DNA from: Condylostoma magnum
Taxonomy: Eukaryota > Ciliophora > Heterotrichea > Heterotrichida > Condylostomatidae
Assembly (NCBI GenBank): GCA_920105805.1
Contig: CAKKTI010000006.1
Coordinates: 1-64,000, forward strand
DNA length: 64,000 bases
Reading direction: 5' to 3'
Positions 36,949-49,634 of the stretch are shown in pieces; the first letter of the stretch is position 1; each line of letters opens with the position of its first letter. Made by a program: the position numbers and the translations under genes. The notes beneath the pieces are model-generated. The model did no database searches, had not been told where the DNA came from, and saw only the letters and a list, made by a program, of their open reading frames with translations.

Positions 36949-37392
36949 ATGAATATCTAATTCTAAAAGGTCGAAAGAGATAAAGTTCCAAAGCCATACA
37001 ATACCTTAAAGCAACAACATTTAAAAAATCCTTTTAACTCCTTTATTAACACAAAAAGGAAAACTTCATCCTATTTAGACACGACAGATTAATCCATAGA
37101 AGGCGATCAGTAATTATAAGAACTAGAGTTAATTTTATAGTAGAAGGAAAGAACTATACTATAATTAAAATCATAGATAAGAAGCGCATTAAATCAAAAC
37201 AAACAACTATAAGAACAACTTACATTTCAGGAAGCTTAAATAGTAGATTTAAGTGAGGATATTCATAGCACCTTTTAAATAGATAATTATATATCCCCTA
37301 AGTCACCTACTAATGCTATTTTTGAAGTAAATAGACAAATCCAAGAATTTCAAAAAAGTTTTAGCACATTTGTAAGAGATAATATAAAGTAG
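36949..37392 (+). CDS. Small coiled-coil protein
   Basis: 147 residues, MNIQFQKVERDKVPKPYNTL then a Ser/Thr-rich linker and a coiled coil (QQLQELELILQQKERTILQL and onward). It is strongly hydrophilic and uses many UAA/UAG Gln codons. It ends in tandem UAG UAA (37390-37395). No family is recognised. Confidence 0.6.
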
Positions 37393-37567
37393 TAAGATTT
37401 TAATAATCTGTTATATACTTTTGTCATTATAATGTAATAGGTATTTTATAAATGAAAAGATAAACTATTTTACCATTATATATTGATGTCTTGTGAATAA
37501 TTCGATCTCAATTTAAACTTTGTTGATCTACAATTAAAAAACTTAAATCCCTATTAATCAATCATAT

Positions 37568-38086
37568 TTAATTACCATAATGACTAGGAAAGTTGAAGTA
37601 AGCTGGAATACCTTCCCCGATGAAAACTGGACCAACTATTGGAACAACTTCCCATTTAACTCTTGCCAAGGCAGACTCTCCCTTTAAATTGTTCCCATTG
37701 CTTCTCAACATATATTTTCCCTTCTAATTCTTCAGTGAAAGTTTTCCCTAATTAGGATTAAATTGATTCCTTCATATGATTTTATCCCATATTATCACAA
37801 AGTTTTCACTATATTCTACTTCAACCCAGATAAACAACAATTTAACATTCCAATCAAAAGAATTACTTAAATCTGCTTCTAAATCAAACTTTATATCAGA
37901 TTCATCCCATTTAAATCTTGTGTTATTGTATACATATTGCACCTGAATATTATTTATTTCAGCAGTAGCAGTTCTCTCACTTAAAACCCCAGTAACAGCA
38001 GATATACCGGCGAATATTCCCATCAGTGAAAGTCCATAGAAAAACGTGGCATTGAGCCTTGCTGTTACATTATGCATATGGACCAT
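37568..38086 (-). CDS. Signal peptidase complex subunit SPC22/SPCS3
   Basis: 172 residues, close to the family's usual 170-180. It starts with the family's Met..RLN pattern (HNVTARLNATFFYGLSLMGI), the single N-terminal TM anchor, then a luminal beta-rich domain with FDWNVKLLFIWVEVEY, KYMLRSNGNNLKG and VKWEVVPIVG. SPC22/23 is a non-catalytic core subunit that positions the signal peptidase on the ER membrane. One Trp (KIIWRN) is UGA. The ATG lies 8 bp after the stop of the porin gene on the same strand. The stop is UAA at 37568-37570. Confidence 0.93.
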
Positions 38087-38094
38087 TTTATTAT

Positions 38095-38931
38095 CTAATC
38101 ATTAACTTTAATCTTAATGCCTATTCTTGGATTAGAGTTGCCCTTTTATAACTCTTATAGATTGACCTCAGTACCAACATTAAAAGTAAAATACTAATAC
38201 TTTTTGAAAAGGGAGAAAGCGAGTCTTCCAATACTTGAAAATCTTATTTTATACGACTCTGTGCCTGATATTTTGTTTTCTAATGCAATAACAAACTTGT
38301 TATTTGGTTGACCGTATATAGCACTTGCTCCTAGGTAAAGCTAAGGTGAAAACTTTTACCACCAAGAAAAAACAATGTTCCCGAATTAGTATTAATCTTT
38401 GTTTGTGCTTTGATGCTTTATAACTATTTTCTAGTCTCGAGAACTCCACCATAAAGCTGCGTTATATTCTGCTAATCTATATCTAAGCATATCTAGTCCT
38501 AGTTCCACTCCGAGTCCCTGGTCATCCATTCCACTAACTATACTAGAGCGTAAAATAGGCCCTTAGGACACTCCGAGCTTATATCTAAAGTTTTAATGTG
38601 AGTAGTCAAATGATAAAGAGCCCTTGTTATTTTAGTTTTTAAAGCTGTGAATCAGATTGCCTTATAGCTTGATGTTTTTGTTATCAGATGGAATATAGCT
38701 AAATTAGCTTTTAAATGAATTATCCTAGTGAAGAGATTCTTTAAATTCCCATTCTTTGTTTTTGTATTGGATTTCTGTAAAGCTTTTACCTCCTGATATG
38801 ATAGTTGCTTTCAACAAAGGATGGAAGCGTAGAGTAAATCCGGCTATTAGTCGAGATGAGAGCGGAAACTTACTGTTTACTATATCTTCTTATTGGGATG
38901 TAAGACCTTTGAAGGTTGATAGCTTTACCAT
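38095..38931 (-). CDS. Mitochondrial porin (VDAC-type beta-barrel)
   Basis: 278 residues, near the usual 280-285 for VDAC. After MVKLSTFKGLTSQQEDIVNS the sequence alternates hydrophobic and polar residues in about 19 short strands (for example SSIVSGMDDQGLGVELGLDM) and ends GIKIKVND. No helical TM segments occur. It would form the outer-membrane metabolite channel of mitochondria. Tom40 is the alternative member of the superfamily; length and lack of an N-terminal extension favour VDAC. The stop is UAG at 38095-38097. Confidence 0.75.
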
Positions 38932-38989
38932 ATATATAAATGGTAAGTTAAAGATTAAACATATCATAAAACAACTAATTCACATGTTA

Positions 38990-41900
38990 CTAATAAAAGA
39001 ATCTGAAAGTTTTAAGCTCGAGTTTTATTTCATCATAAGCGGTGATTAAGGTTTTGCTTACTCCGATTATAAAAATGAGAACTGAAAAGCAAGTTGTTCC
39101 TATTAGCACATCTTGCATCAGCTTTGATGCCTGAATTTGAACTTCCTCTGCATTCTCAGATATGATGCTATTTGATTTTTAAATTGATCTTAATAAATAC
39201 TCAGAGTCCTTTCATAGTTATAATCCACCTGATTTATCGTAGTCTAAGTTTGATTAGCTTAAATCTAAAGCTCTTTAAATATACTCAAAAATCCCTCCCA
39301 TGAGTCCGAATTCAATTATTGGATTTAAATTTCCTTCAAAACTTGCGTTTTTGTAAAGCAAATCATCTAGTTCTAAATCTTTTGGTATCTTTTCTATTAT
39401 ATAATTCTAGCTTATTAGCTTCAATTGATTTATTTGCTATTCTAAAGCAGATTTTGAACTACTTATCATATTTTTTTCAGTTAGAATTTGTTATCTCTGA
39501 TTTTATCCTTGCATGTCAAGAGAGTTTTCTAGTATCCAGAAGTTCGATAAGGCCATGTGAGATTATCTCATTTCAGCTATATTAAGATGCTACGGATACT
39601 CTTTCATCTCTTAGTCTAAATCTCCAGTTAAAAAGTACTGTATTAATAAACTACTCAAAGCAGTAACTAGAAAAAATACTACAATTATAAAGTTAAGTGC
39701 AACAAACTTTCTACTCATTTTATAATCATTCATTCTATTACTTTGATTCTATAGTTTCTCATTTTCTTAGTAGTACTCATGAAAATCAGCAAGTCTTTCT
39801 AATACTCTATTTCTTTGAGCCATTAATTAGTTATAAGGAATTTGTAAAAACTTATTCCAAATTGATTTCCTGGTAAAATTAACTTTCATTAAAATGACGA
39901 ATACTACAATAAAGAAAGAAAATGATACAATTGGAGTAATATACACAAACATAATGTAATCTATTTCAGTACTTATCTGTCGGGCTTTTGAAACATCATT
40001 TGCTATCTAAAAAGTAGTCAAATTAAATGCCTCAATTCCGTATGAGGGGGAATTTGAATATAATTGAAGAAAAGCTGTACTTTATTCTAACTATTTGCTC
40101 ATATTACTCAATGTTTATATTGAAATTTGAGTATGTTTTATTATTTCAAACAAAGGGATTTACTCTATCTAATTATATAAATCATCTGCATAGATGAGGT
40201 ATGAGTAGCTAATACCATGGGCTTTTAAGAGACTATACTTATTTTTTTCCTTTACAGATTGGATTGTATCTGAGTATTATTAATAAGCATCATAAATAAC
40301 ATCTCAACTTATATACTGAAGGTTATTTGCAGATAGATACTACATCTTAGTATAAAAGGACAGTTCAGATTAAATTTTTCTAAGTTTACTTATATCCTAT
40401 AAATAGTCTATACCTTCTTAATAACTTAGATTATCATCTGTATATTTTGCAGCCCAGTATCTGGTAATCGTTATTCAGTAAATAATATAAAAGGTTAATA
40501 ATAAAAATAACACTTTCCTTATAAAATCAAGCTATTTTTGTATTCTTTTAAAATCAATTTCATTTTATCTCTATTATCTTGCTGAGCTGATGCTTTCTCC
40601 TTCATATCCGCTTTCTATAGCCTCTTATGTTGTTGGAATTAAAACCCTTTATGAACTTTTAATATCCTATTAAGATTCAATAAATGTGTCCATTTTTCTG
40701 GCTAATAGAATTGACTCATTAAACTTATCGGTGCTTGGTGCTTAAGAATTAAACTAACTTTAGCAATCAGAATTAAATTCTTCAATCTATAAATTGATCA
40801 CTTTTATTTTATAAGTATCGTATAGCATAAAAGTCTACAAGTAAAATCTGTATGAATTCGTGCCATTAGTAGCTTTATAGATTAACACCCTTCCTTTACT
40901 TTCCTTAAACTTCCTAAGTCTCTAGCGAAAGTTTATCTATAGTTTTTAGCAAATTAAGAAGAAATTTTCAGTTTAAGAAGCAATTTTCTTTTAGTCAAAA
41001 TCCAGAAAAGCTATTTCAAAGACCTCTTACTTTACTTACAAACAAGCAATAGAAACTAATTCTCCAGAGGTTGGCAAATTGGCTACTCTTATTTTAGCTT
41101 GTACCTAGACTAGGAAATTTTACTTATTCAATACAAACAGCATATGGGCACCATTGTATATTGGGTGGCTATGTCTTTTTTGGCAAGATCCTTCTATAAA
41201 TTTATGGTGAATATCCTTAATAGGAGGAGGCACTAAAGTATCTAAAGGTTAATCTATTAGTTCCCCTTAATTATAGCCAAGTAGCTGTACCGATTAGTCC
41301 CAAATGATCTTTTACTGGTTGTAATCTCCTAATTTTGCAATTATAACAATATTTCTAGCATCAGTTAATTTGAAGCTGTATCTTAGCTGTAAATCTCGAT
41401 TTTAGTTGAGTTAAGAGTACTACAACAGTACTAAAGCTTCGTTTATATGCCCGAAGCACTAAAGAAAAGAAGCATAGCTTTGAGAAGGGAAATAAGCTTC
41501 TACAAAGGAGTTTATTAGTTGGTACTGCTATTTGCACAATTAAAAATTATAGCCTAGTTTATACACTTTGGAATGTAAAAGTCTAAAATTTATATCTGTA
41601 TTGCAGATTAAAGTTGTAAGTTCTATAAAATTAATGCATGTATCTAAATCTAGCTAAAGTGCTTTATCTATTTCAGTTATGTAGTTAATAAACTCATCAA
41701 CTTCGTATTCATCTTGGTGAGTTCTAAGTCATTCCATACTACTGTATATTAAAGACTCTATTGTGACAAAGTAAAGCATGTTGTTTTTAAGCTTGCTTAG
41801 TTTACTGAATAAAATCTTTATAAAATTTCTTTCACCTATTTGCTAGTAGTATTAGACAGCTCATATTATCAAAATAACGCTATATTTATATTATCTTAAG

Positions 41901-43051
41901 GCTTTTTAGAAGACAATGTCAAATCTTTCCTGAATTTAAGAGTTTGCAAGTAGTTTTTCCGGATTTTCAATAGAATAGTACCTAAGAATCTACTCCACTG
42001 TATAAACTGATTTGAACTACCTTTGATTTTGTAACTTAATGATATTTTTATTCATATATATTCATAATAAAACTATTATTATAGGCATTTGGAATAAATA
42101 TAAAATTGTTATAGTATTTCCTTGTAGATCTATCAGTAGGCTCAGTAATAAAAGTACTCCAGCTCATAAAATATTCATTGAGTTTACTAAATATAGAAAA
42201 TTGGTGATTCTATGCTAAAAAGGAATATCTCAAAACAGGTTATAGAAGCAATATCCTCCAAATACAATAAGTATAGTTGAGTAGATTAGTTTGTAAGTGC
42301 TATAAGAAACTAAAGAGGTGAGAACTACTATTAACAGTTAGCTGGTGTATATAACCAAGTATTTTTAACAGCATTGTATTGATCCTACATTATCTACTCC
42401 CCATAAGAGATTAATCTTAAAAATTGCTTCTAGATAACTTTGTAGTATAATAATAGTAAACAATATTCCAATAATAGCTTTAGGAATATACTAGTTTAGC
42501 ATATTATTTTCATCATCATATTCCAGTAGATTTTATAACAGAAACTTTATTAAGGGTATAAGAGTGAGCTTTAGATTAAAATTACATATGAAAGAATCCA
42601 GAAATAAAGCTATATTTCAGTAAGTTCCAGGTGAAGCTAGCACACTCTTAAATTTTTCCTCCCTATAACTATATAGCGTTATTAGCATAATTAGTCTTAA
42701 GGTAAGCAAAAGCCCGTAAATTGAAATGAAAAAAATAAAAATTTCTAGTGAATTGAATTTCAAAATTTTCAAAATAACATCTAATCTACTTATAACATTC
42801 AAAATTTACCAAATAGGGTAAAACTCGTTATAATTTCATGGCAATTCTTAATCATTTTCATAAGGAAAAATAATGGATAAAAATTAAACATTTTAGATGA
42901 TTAATCAGACTCATACAAAGCCTCTCTTATTCTTAGCAGTTCTTAAGCGTAGTAGCAAATAACATCTTCCTATGATCCTATACATAAGCTATACAAACAA
43001 ACTTTTCTGTTATCTAATGCTTCTCTTTTACGTTGGCTGAGTGTTTTACAT
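38990..43051 (-). CDS. Large multi-pass PAS-domain membrane protein, TmcB-like (copy A)
   Basis: 1,353 residues. The N-terminal half has many TM helices and the family block LPWNYNEFYPIWQILNVISR, where the Trp of PWNY is UGA. Near residue 585 is a PAS-like domain (IIWDQSVQLLGYNQGELIDQ then PLDTLVPPPI). The C-terminal half has four or more TM helices. It ends with ELKTFRFFY and tandem UAG UAA, exactly aligned with the ends of copies B and C. The plan resembles tiny-macrocysts (TmcB/TmcC) proteins, often annotated as PAS S-box proteins in ciliates. A sensory role is inferred. Confidence 0.82.
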
Positions 43052-43097
43052 CTTTTATTGGTAGATATTTATAAACACTAAATTAAAAGTTATTATT

Positions 43098-43547
43098 TCA
43101 CCTAGCTATCATTAAATTCATGAATCCTTCAAATGTGATAACTCCTTATTAGTCCTTATCCCCTTCTGCCATTATTTCATCAACTTCTTCTTCACTAAGA
43201 GCTTCTCCTAAAGTTTTCATAACATGCCTTAATTCAGCTGGGGTTATATGTCCATCTCCATCTCTATCGAAGACCATGAAAAGTTCTCGGAGCTCTTCTT
43301 CTGTGTCAATGTCTCTATTCTTGCGTTGTAACAGAGTTATAAATTCATCAAAATCAATAAGGCCATTTCCATCTGTGTCTATTTCATTCATAAATTCTTA
43401 TATTTCTAGATCTGAGAAGTTTTGGCCTGCTTGCTTCAAGGCAATGCCTAACTCTTGAGCAGTAATTGTACCATCTCCGTCTTAATCAAATTAATTAAAA
43501 ATCTCTCTATATTCTTCTAGTTATTCTTCAGATAATTTCTCTGCCAT
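43098..43547 (-). CDS. Calmodulin-like four-EF-hand protein
   Basis: 149 residues, the exact length of calmodulin, starting [20 protein letters not shown]. The four EF loops read [36 protein letters not shown] and DKDQQGVITFEG. The first three are canonical; the fourth lacks the position-12 Glu (Gly instead) and has Gln at positions 4 and 5, so site IV probably binds calcium weakly or not at all. The sequence ends NLMIAR and UGA (43098-43100), a firm case of UGA acting as stop. The neighbouring CDPK gene diverges from it. Confidence 0.93.
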
Positions 43548-43771
43548 TTTAAACTTTTATCTATTTAAACTTTATGCGGTATATTGCTTTATCTATGAGT
43601 CAGTATTTTTTATGTGAAAAGTGTTATTACTTTATTGAAATTATAAGTTAGATTTATGATAGAAAGTTGTTTGTCTAAATATAATATGCTTACAAGAGCA
43701 GTAAAAGGATTCCTATCTCATTACAAAACACATATTTAAACCTTTTTATATTTTTGTACAATCATAATAAA

Positions 43772-45181
43772 ATGGGAGGCTTGTGTGGTAAAAAGCGTGT
43801 ATAACATCGCGAATCTCTTCTATTTAATCTGAAAAAGAATATAAAAACTGATTGAAGTCTTGGTAGAATAATAGGATTTAATGATTTAGGTGCAGTAAGA
43901 CGATGCTACAACAAGAGAAATAGATAATTGGTAGTGGCGATCAAAACTATTGAAAAGCAAAAAATAGCATAAAATTATGACTAAATGGTTTAAGAATTAC
44001 ATATTTTAAGACGATTAGACCACCCAAATATTGCTAAAATATACGACATATACGAGGACTCAAGATCCTTTTACATTGCTATGGAAATGTGTGAGGGTGA
44101 GTTACTCTTAAAACAATTATCTGATTAAGAAAAGCATTATGAGAAACAAGTAGCTGAAATAGTCTAAAATATAGTTTCTATTGTTAGGTATTTATAGTAA
44201 CAAGGAGTTTTCATAAAGGATCTACGCCCAGATAACTTCAAATTTAGCAGCAAAGATCCAAACAGTAAAATTAAATTAATTGACTTTGGCCTTCTGTATA
44301 AATTTGGGGATAAGTAGTAGATAAACGAGAATAGACAAATATCAGACTTTTACTTAACTTCGCCTGAAGTTATAGATGGAGATTTTCACCCTAAAAGTGA
44401 AATATGAAGTATTGGAGCATTGACACATTTGTTACTAATTGGAAAATTTCCGTATGTTGGTAGAACAGTTAAAAAGGTGTTTGAGGAAATATAAGAAGGA
44501 AATTTAATACTGTAAGATTCACAATGAAAGTACATTTCAAGTGATGCAAAGAATTTAGTTGTGTCAATGCTTTCAAATAACATAGATTTAAGACCTAATT
44601 TTGAATAAATACTACAAAATAAATGATTCACAAAAGAAATTTAATAATAATAGATACAATTCAGTGTTGAAGTACTGTAAAATTTAGTATAGAAAAAGTA
44701 TTCTAGCTAATTGTAAAGGGAAGCAATGGCTATAATGGCTGATTATATGACTAAACAGCATATTGATGATTTAAGCGCAGCTTTTGAAGTGATTGATACT
44801 AATAAGACTGGATATATTACAATACAAGAAATCTAATAAGCTTTAGTAGACTCAGACACAGAAATTAATAATGACATTTTAAACGAAATAATAAGAAATT
44901 TAGATAACAGCCATGACGGATATATTAATTACAGAGAATTCATAGCTGCAACTTTATTATAAATGGAATAAGTGAAGGATGAATGGATATGGTTAGCTTT
45001 TAAGTAATTTGATATTGACAATTCTGGATTTATTACTACGGAGAACCTGAGCTAAGTATTGAACAGTGTTGATAAAAATTATACATAAGAGTAAATATAA
45101 AAGATGGTAGAAGATGCTGATTTCTAATAAGACGGAAAATTGAGTTATGAAGAGTTCAAAGCAATGGTGCTAGCTAAATAG
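43772..45181 (+). CDS. Calcium-dependent protein kinase (CDPK) with altered catalytic loop
   Basis: 469 residues: MGGLCGKK (N-myristoylation type start), a Ser/Thr kinase domain, an autoinhibitory junction and four EF-hand-like units, the CDPK order. VAIK lysine, LIDFGL (DFG) and SPE are present. The Gly loop is degenerate (LGRIIGFNDLGAV), and the HRDLKPEN loop reads IKDLRPDN near residue 150: the catalytic Asp is kept, but His, Arg and the Lys are replaced. Activity may be low. The kinase Trp in SEIWSIG is UGA. The stop is UAG at 45179-45181, 16 bp from the convergent gene's stop. Confidence 0.9.
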
Positions 45182-45197
45182 TAACTTACAATATTAC

Positions 45198-46559
45198 CTA
45201 AAATGTCTTTAATGCTTTCATACTCCAAGTTTTCTTTATTGCCATATCCTGAATCATATTTTTTACTTTTTATCTCTTATCTATAAGGGAGTTCTATTAA
45301 TTCTAGTAATATTTCTTAATTCTTTCCTTGGCTTCAATAAACTCCTTTATTCTTTTATCTGCCATGCTTTGTTTCTATCTTGCTAGTTCTCTCATGTACT
45401 CATCTTATTTAATTTTTCACTCAATATTTCTTTCTTTCTACTTTTGATTAGTTTTACTATACGACCTCTTTAGCTTTATATCTTTCTATATTTTGTCTTA
45501 TTAAGCTTTTACCCTTTACTCAGCAGATTTAGACTTCCGAATCATTTTTTCCTTTTTCTGCTGTATTAATGAGTTTGCTTTTTCCTTTGCTTGAAGTATA
45601 CGGTAATTCATAAGTGCTGAATTCTTAGCTAGGTATTCTTGCTGCATTTTGTTTTATTATTCTATGTATTTAGTTCTCTTATTCTCCAATTTTAACTTCT
45701 TTTCAAATTCCTTTTACTTTTTGTTCATTTTCTTTTCTGCTTGCTTTATGGCTTTTAATCTTTTAAGCTCTCTTTTCTAGGCTCTAATCTGTAATTACTC
45801 TTTAATTCAAGATTTCCTTTCTTCTACTTACTGTCTTCTTTTGTCTTCCTCTTGTAGTTTTACCTGAATTTCCATTTCCTTTTGTTTTTATTGCGTATTT
45901 CTGTTCAATCTAGCTTTGATTAGATGCTTGGATTGAGTTGCTGAAGCTACTCTATGTCTTTACTTACTTTATTGATATTCTGTTAACAAAGCCTGATGTT
46001 TATGTTGCTACATTTGTACTTAGAACTTTTTGCACTCCTTTATGAAGGTTTTACGCTCATGTTACTCTTTTTAAAGTTGTTTATCAATCAAATTCAATCT
46101 TTATTTTTCTGATTCTTAGCGCTATTGTGAGTCTATTTAATACAATTACTTTGATGTGTGTTTTGCTTGCTTTCTAATCCTTTTCATACGTTTTTTATAA
46201 TCTAAGCCAGAAATGATTTCCTCTTTAAGTTATTTTTTTAGTATTTACTCCTCTTTGAATAATTCTTTATCAATACTTTTAGTTAATCTAGAGTTAAAGT
46301 TAGTAGATTGACTAGTATGTAAAGGATTTGCTATTTTTTATCATTATCTTTTTGCTAGTTATAATTTCTTCATTCGTTTAGATTCTGCTTGATCATAATT
46401 TATATTTTTAGTATTTTACATTAGATAGTCAATTTTTGGTATAAATTTTAAGGACTAGGGCTTAATTCCAAGCTTTTTGCATGCTGCTTTTGATCTAGGT
46501 GTGTTTACTATTAAATTTTATTCAAATAATCCATAATTCTCCAAGGAAACAGGCTCCAT
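45198..46559 (-). CDS. Long basic coiled-coil protein
   Basis: 453 residues starting MEPVSLENYGLFEQNLIVNT, almost entirely Lys/Gln/Glu/Arg-rich helix (RRQQVEERKSQIKEQLQIRA and onward). Such basic coiled coils are common among axonemal and basal-body proteins, but no family is recognised. Gln is overwhelmingly UAA/UAG. The stop is UAG 45198-45200, 16 bp from the CDPK stop. The ATG is 236 bp from the divergent RCC1 gene. Confidence 0.75.
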
Positions 46560-46795
46560 TTTACGTAAATGTTAATAATAATAAACGATTAGGTTTTTAT
46601 ACTTCTAAAATAATTATGGTTTGTTGGCAATAGGATCAAAAGAGGATTTAATATACTGAGCGTTATTATTCCTCTGAAATGGTACATAATCAGTTGAATT
46701 TATTATATTATTTATGAGTATATTAAATTTCTATTAGCCTAGTATAATCCAGTACGAATTAGCTAATAAAACAGTAATTACCTTATTTTATTAAA

Positions 46796-49501
46796 ATGTC
46801 AAAGTAAACTAAGTAAATTTGTTATGAATTGAAAGATTTTGAGGACGAGTTAATTTGTGAAAAGATTAGGTTACCTGACGGGGCATCAATTCAATTCATT
46901 TAAAGCATATAAAACCACAGCTACTTTATAGGTTAAAACGATAAAATTTGAAAACTTGATGAATTTTAGATCTTTTAATAAATTGACTATAAATTAAGTG
47001 TTAATCAACTAGCTTTGAATGAGTATGTAACAATTCTATTAACAAAATAGGGCTAAGTTTATTCATTAGGATAGGATCCCAATTAATTCGGCCTTTTAGG
47101 CATTCCTGGAATTCATAATTTAAACAAACCTTCCTTACTTAATAATTTATGTGAAGTCATTATACAAATTTCTATAGGGAATTCGCATTGTGCAGCATTG
47201 GACGAGCATGGGTAAATATATACATGAGGAAGTGGAGATTTTGGATAATTGTGTAATGAAGAATACAAAGCTACTCAATAAGAAATTTGTAAAATAGATT
47301 AAAAAAACTTATTCAAGGCAGTTGAAGTGCACTGCGGAGACACATTTACTGGAATTTGCACAACAGGCGGATTTGTTTATATTTTCGGAGTGATGGGCAG
47401 TCATACCAAAAAGGAAGCTCAGTATAAAATATTAATGCAAAAACTAGTGTAAAACTAAGTAGGGTATAGAGCACTGGCTCTCCCAGTAAGAAACAAAGGG
47501 TAAAATTAACCTTATTAGATGTAAGAATTATAGTAGCATTTTATAGTACAGATGAAAATAGGGAATTCATTTATTTCTGTACTTTCTGATTAGGGACAAG
47601 CTTTTGTTTTCGATGATTGCATGGATCTTATAAGACTTCCTAATTTTAATGATGATTTTATCTAATTGATTACTGTATTGAAAGATAGAATTTACGGAGT
47701 TGCCAAATAAGGAACACTTTATAAATGGATGGAAATGGAAGGTTAAAATACTAATAAAATTTTGGATTGTTTAGCGTATTAAGGAAAAGTAGGATGCTCT
47801 ATGATGACTTGATATGGGAAAATGTATAATTTAGGTAATGGTAATAACCAGCTGTATGGAAATAATGGGATCTTTTTAATAAGAAACAGGAGATTGGAAA
47901 CATTATAAATTCAATGTAGGGAATATCTAGAGCCGTATAAACGAACATGGTATGCTGAAAGCTTACTTAGTCAAATAAAATTAGCAGATACTCAAAATTA
48001 GAATCTCATTAGGGAAAAATTTGATTATAATTCATATTTTTAAAAGATTCTAGAGATAAGATTAGAGCATGAAAGAAAGTAAGCACTATTAAAAGCATTC
48101 AGTCCATAAATTTATCCTTTATTGGATTATTCCCTCAATTTAATTTTTAGATACTCAGAAACAATGAGAGTATATAGAAAGTCATTATCATATACATAAT
48201 TGCCTAATATGCTTATAAATTTATTCAAAAAGCATAAAGAAGTTAGTTTATTTGATAGCTTTAATGCACTAAGGATGGCTAATTATAACACAGTCTTTAG
48301 AGTTTCACATGATACGAGTCAGCCTCTAAAGTTTCCGTATTCACAAGATGAATAATCCTTACAAAATATTGCTATTAAAGTATAGTAATAGAGCAAGGAA
48401 AATTCAAATAATAATCTTTACAGATTTTCTGCATCCTTAGTACAAATTTTATATCGAATCTGTCTTAATCAAGTAAATTATGCTTGAAGGAAATTACAGC
48501 ATATGAAATTATACACTTTTGATTAATGATAAGAGATTGATGATAGCATTTTAATAAGTGAAATTCCTTAAACCAATGAAGATGACTTAGTATCAGCCAG
48601 TTCAATAAATATGCTAGATTAGCTTAATGAAATGATATATCCTTCCATATACTAAAACTCATCAATAATAGATTAAATCTTAGGCTTTACCAATAACATA
48701 TAAGAAATCTAATTCTACCCCCCAAACTTTTAAATGATTTTTTTAAAGGAAGAAAACAAAGGCATTAATTCAAATCCAGCTGATATTAGTAAGTTGATCT
48801 CGAATACTCCTAAAAGTACTAATGAATACATGCCTTAAAGACCTTCATAAATTTAATCAAAAAAGGTTAAAAAATCAGTTAATTAAGAATAAAACAGAAA
48901 GCTGACTCCTTCTGGAAGTTTTAAATTATAAAGACCATCTTCAATTTACTCTTAAAAAAGGTTAAAAAGGAGGGGGGATAGATCAGGGTCAACTAGCAGC
49001 TAAAGTTAATTCACCTCACAGCAACGGAGAAATGAGTATGATAGGAAATTAAAGAAAAGATAGGCAAATAATAGCAGTGTTAATAGACTTAAAACATAAA
49101 GAGGAACAAAATCATAAAGTAACCAGAAACAAAGAAAGCTAAAGGAGCCTATTAGCCCACTTAAATAGTAAGCTATGTAATTGAAGATGGATAATTAACG
49201 ATTAGAGACTGAATAAGATTACATAAAAGCTATTATTATTTAGATTGACAACATTTTCAATCTCTTAGATAAAAAACAAAAATAATTAAAACAACTTTTC
49301 TTCTAAAATATTCTCAGACAGAAGAAACGATTAGCTGCAACTTTACCATAAAGTTTCTAAGTAAAATTAATGTCAAATATAAGCAGAGAAGTTAATGCTT
49401 TACCAAGAACTAAAATAATTGGAATTGAGAAGGTATTTAATACACTGCAACGGAAATACTAGAAGGCATTTAGACAACTCTATATTAATTCTTAGTTGTA
49501 A
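46796..49501 (+). CDS. RCC1-repeat protein with long basic tail
   Basis: 901 residues. The first 400 carry RCC1 propeller repeats, for example HCAALDEHGQIYTWGSGDFG then QL, with the Trp of the TWG block coded by UGA. The remaining 500 residues are helical then strongly basic and Ser/Gln-rich (SIRPSSIYSQKRLKRRGDRS-like composition), possibly binding nucleic acid or microtubules. RCC1 repeats act as Ran exchange factors or general protein-binding propellers; no exchange-factor signature is evident. It ends in tandem UAA UAA (49499-49504) inside the 100-bp block that is repeated across the scaffold gap. Confidence 0.85.
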
Positions 49502-49534
49502 TAAAATCACTTAATATTTTACTAATCATCTTCT
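49435..49534. repeat. 100-bp flank of scaffold gap, left copy
   Basis: These 100 bases are repeated exactly at 49,635-49,734, immediately on the other side of the N run. The block holds the 3' end of the RCC1 gene and, in the right copy, the 3' end of the TPR gene. Most simply the two contigs overlap by 100 bp and were joined with a nominal gap. Confidence 0.9.
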
Positions 49535-49634
49535 NNNNNNNNNNNNNNNNNNNNNNNNNNNNNNNNNNNNNNNNNNNNNNNNNNNNNNNNNNNNNNNNNN
49601 NNNNNNNNNNNNNNNNNNNNNNNNNNNNNNNNNN
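49535..49634. other. Scaffold gap of exactly 100 N
   Basis: One hundred unresolved bases. Because identical 100-bp sequence flanks it on both sides, it probably represents an overlap join of negative true length, not missing DNA. Neither neighbouring gene is missing any part. Confidence 0.9.

Noticed and set aside
38756-39049. A plus-strand protein-like open stretch
   Set aside because: It is antisense to the porin start and the end of PAS copy A, both of which are well supported.
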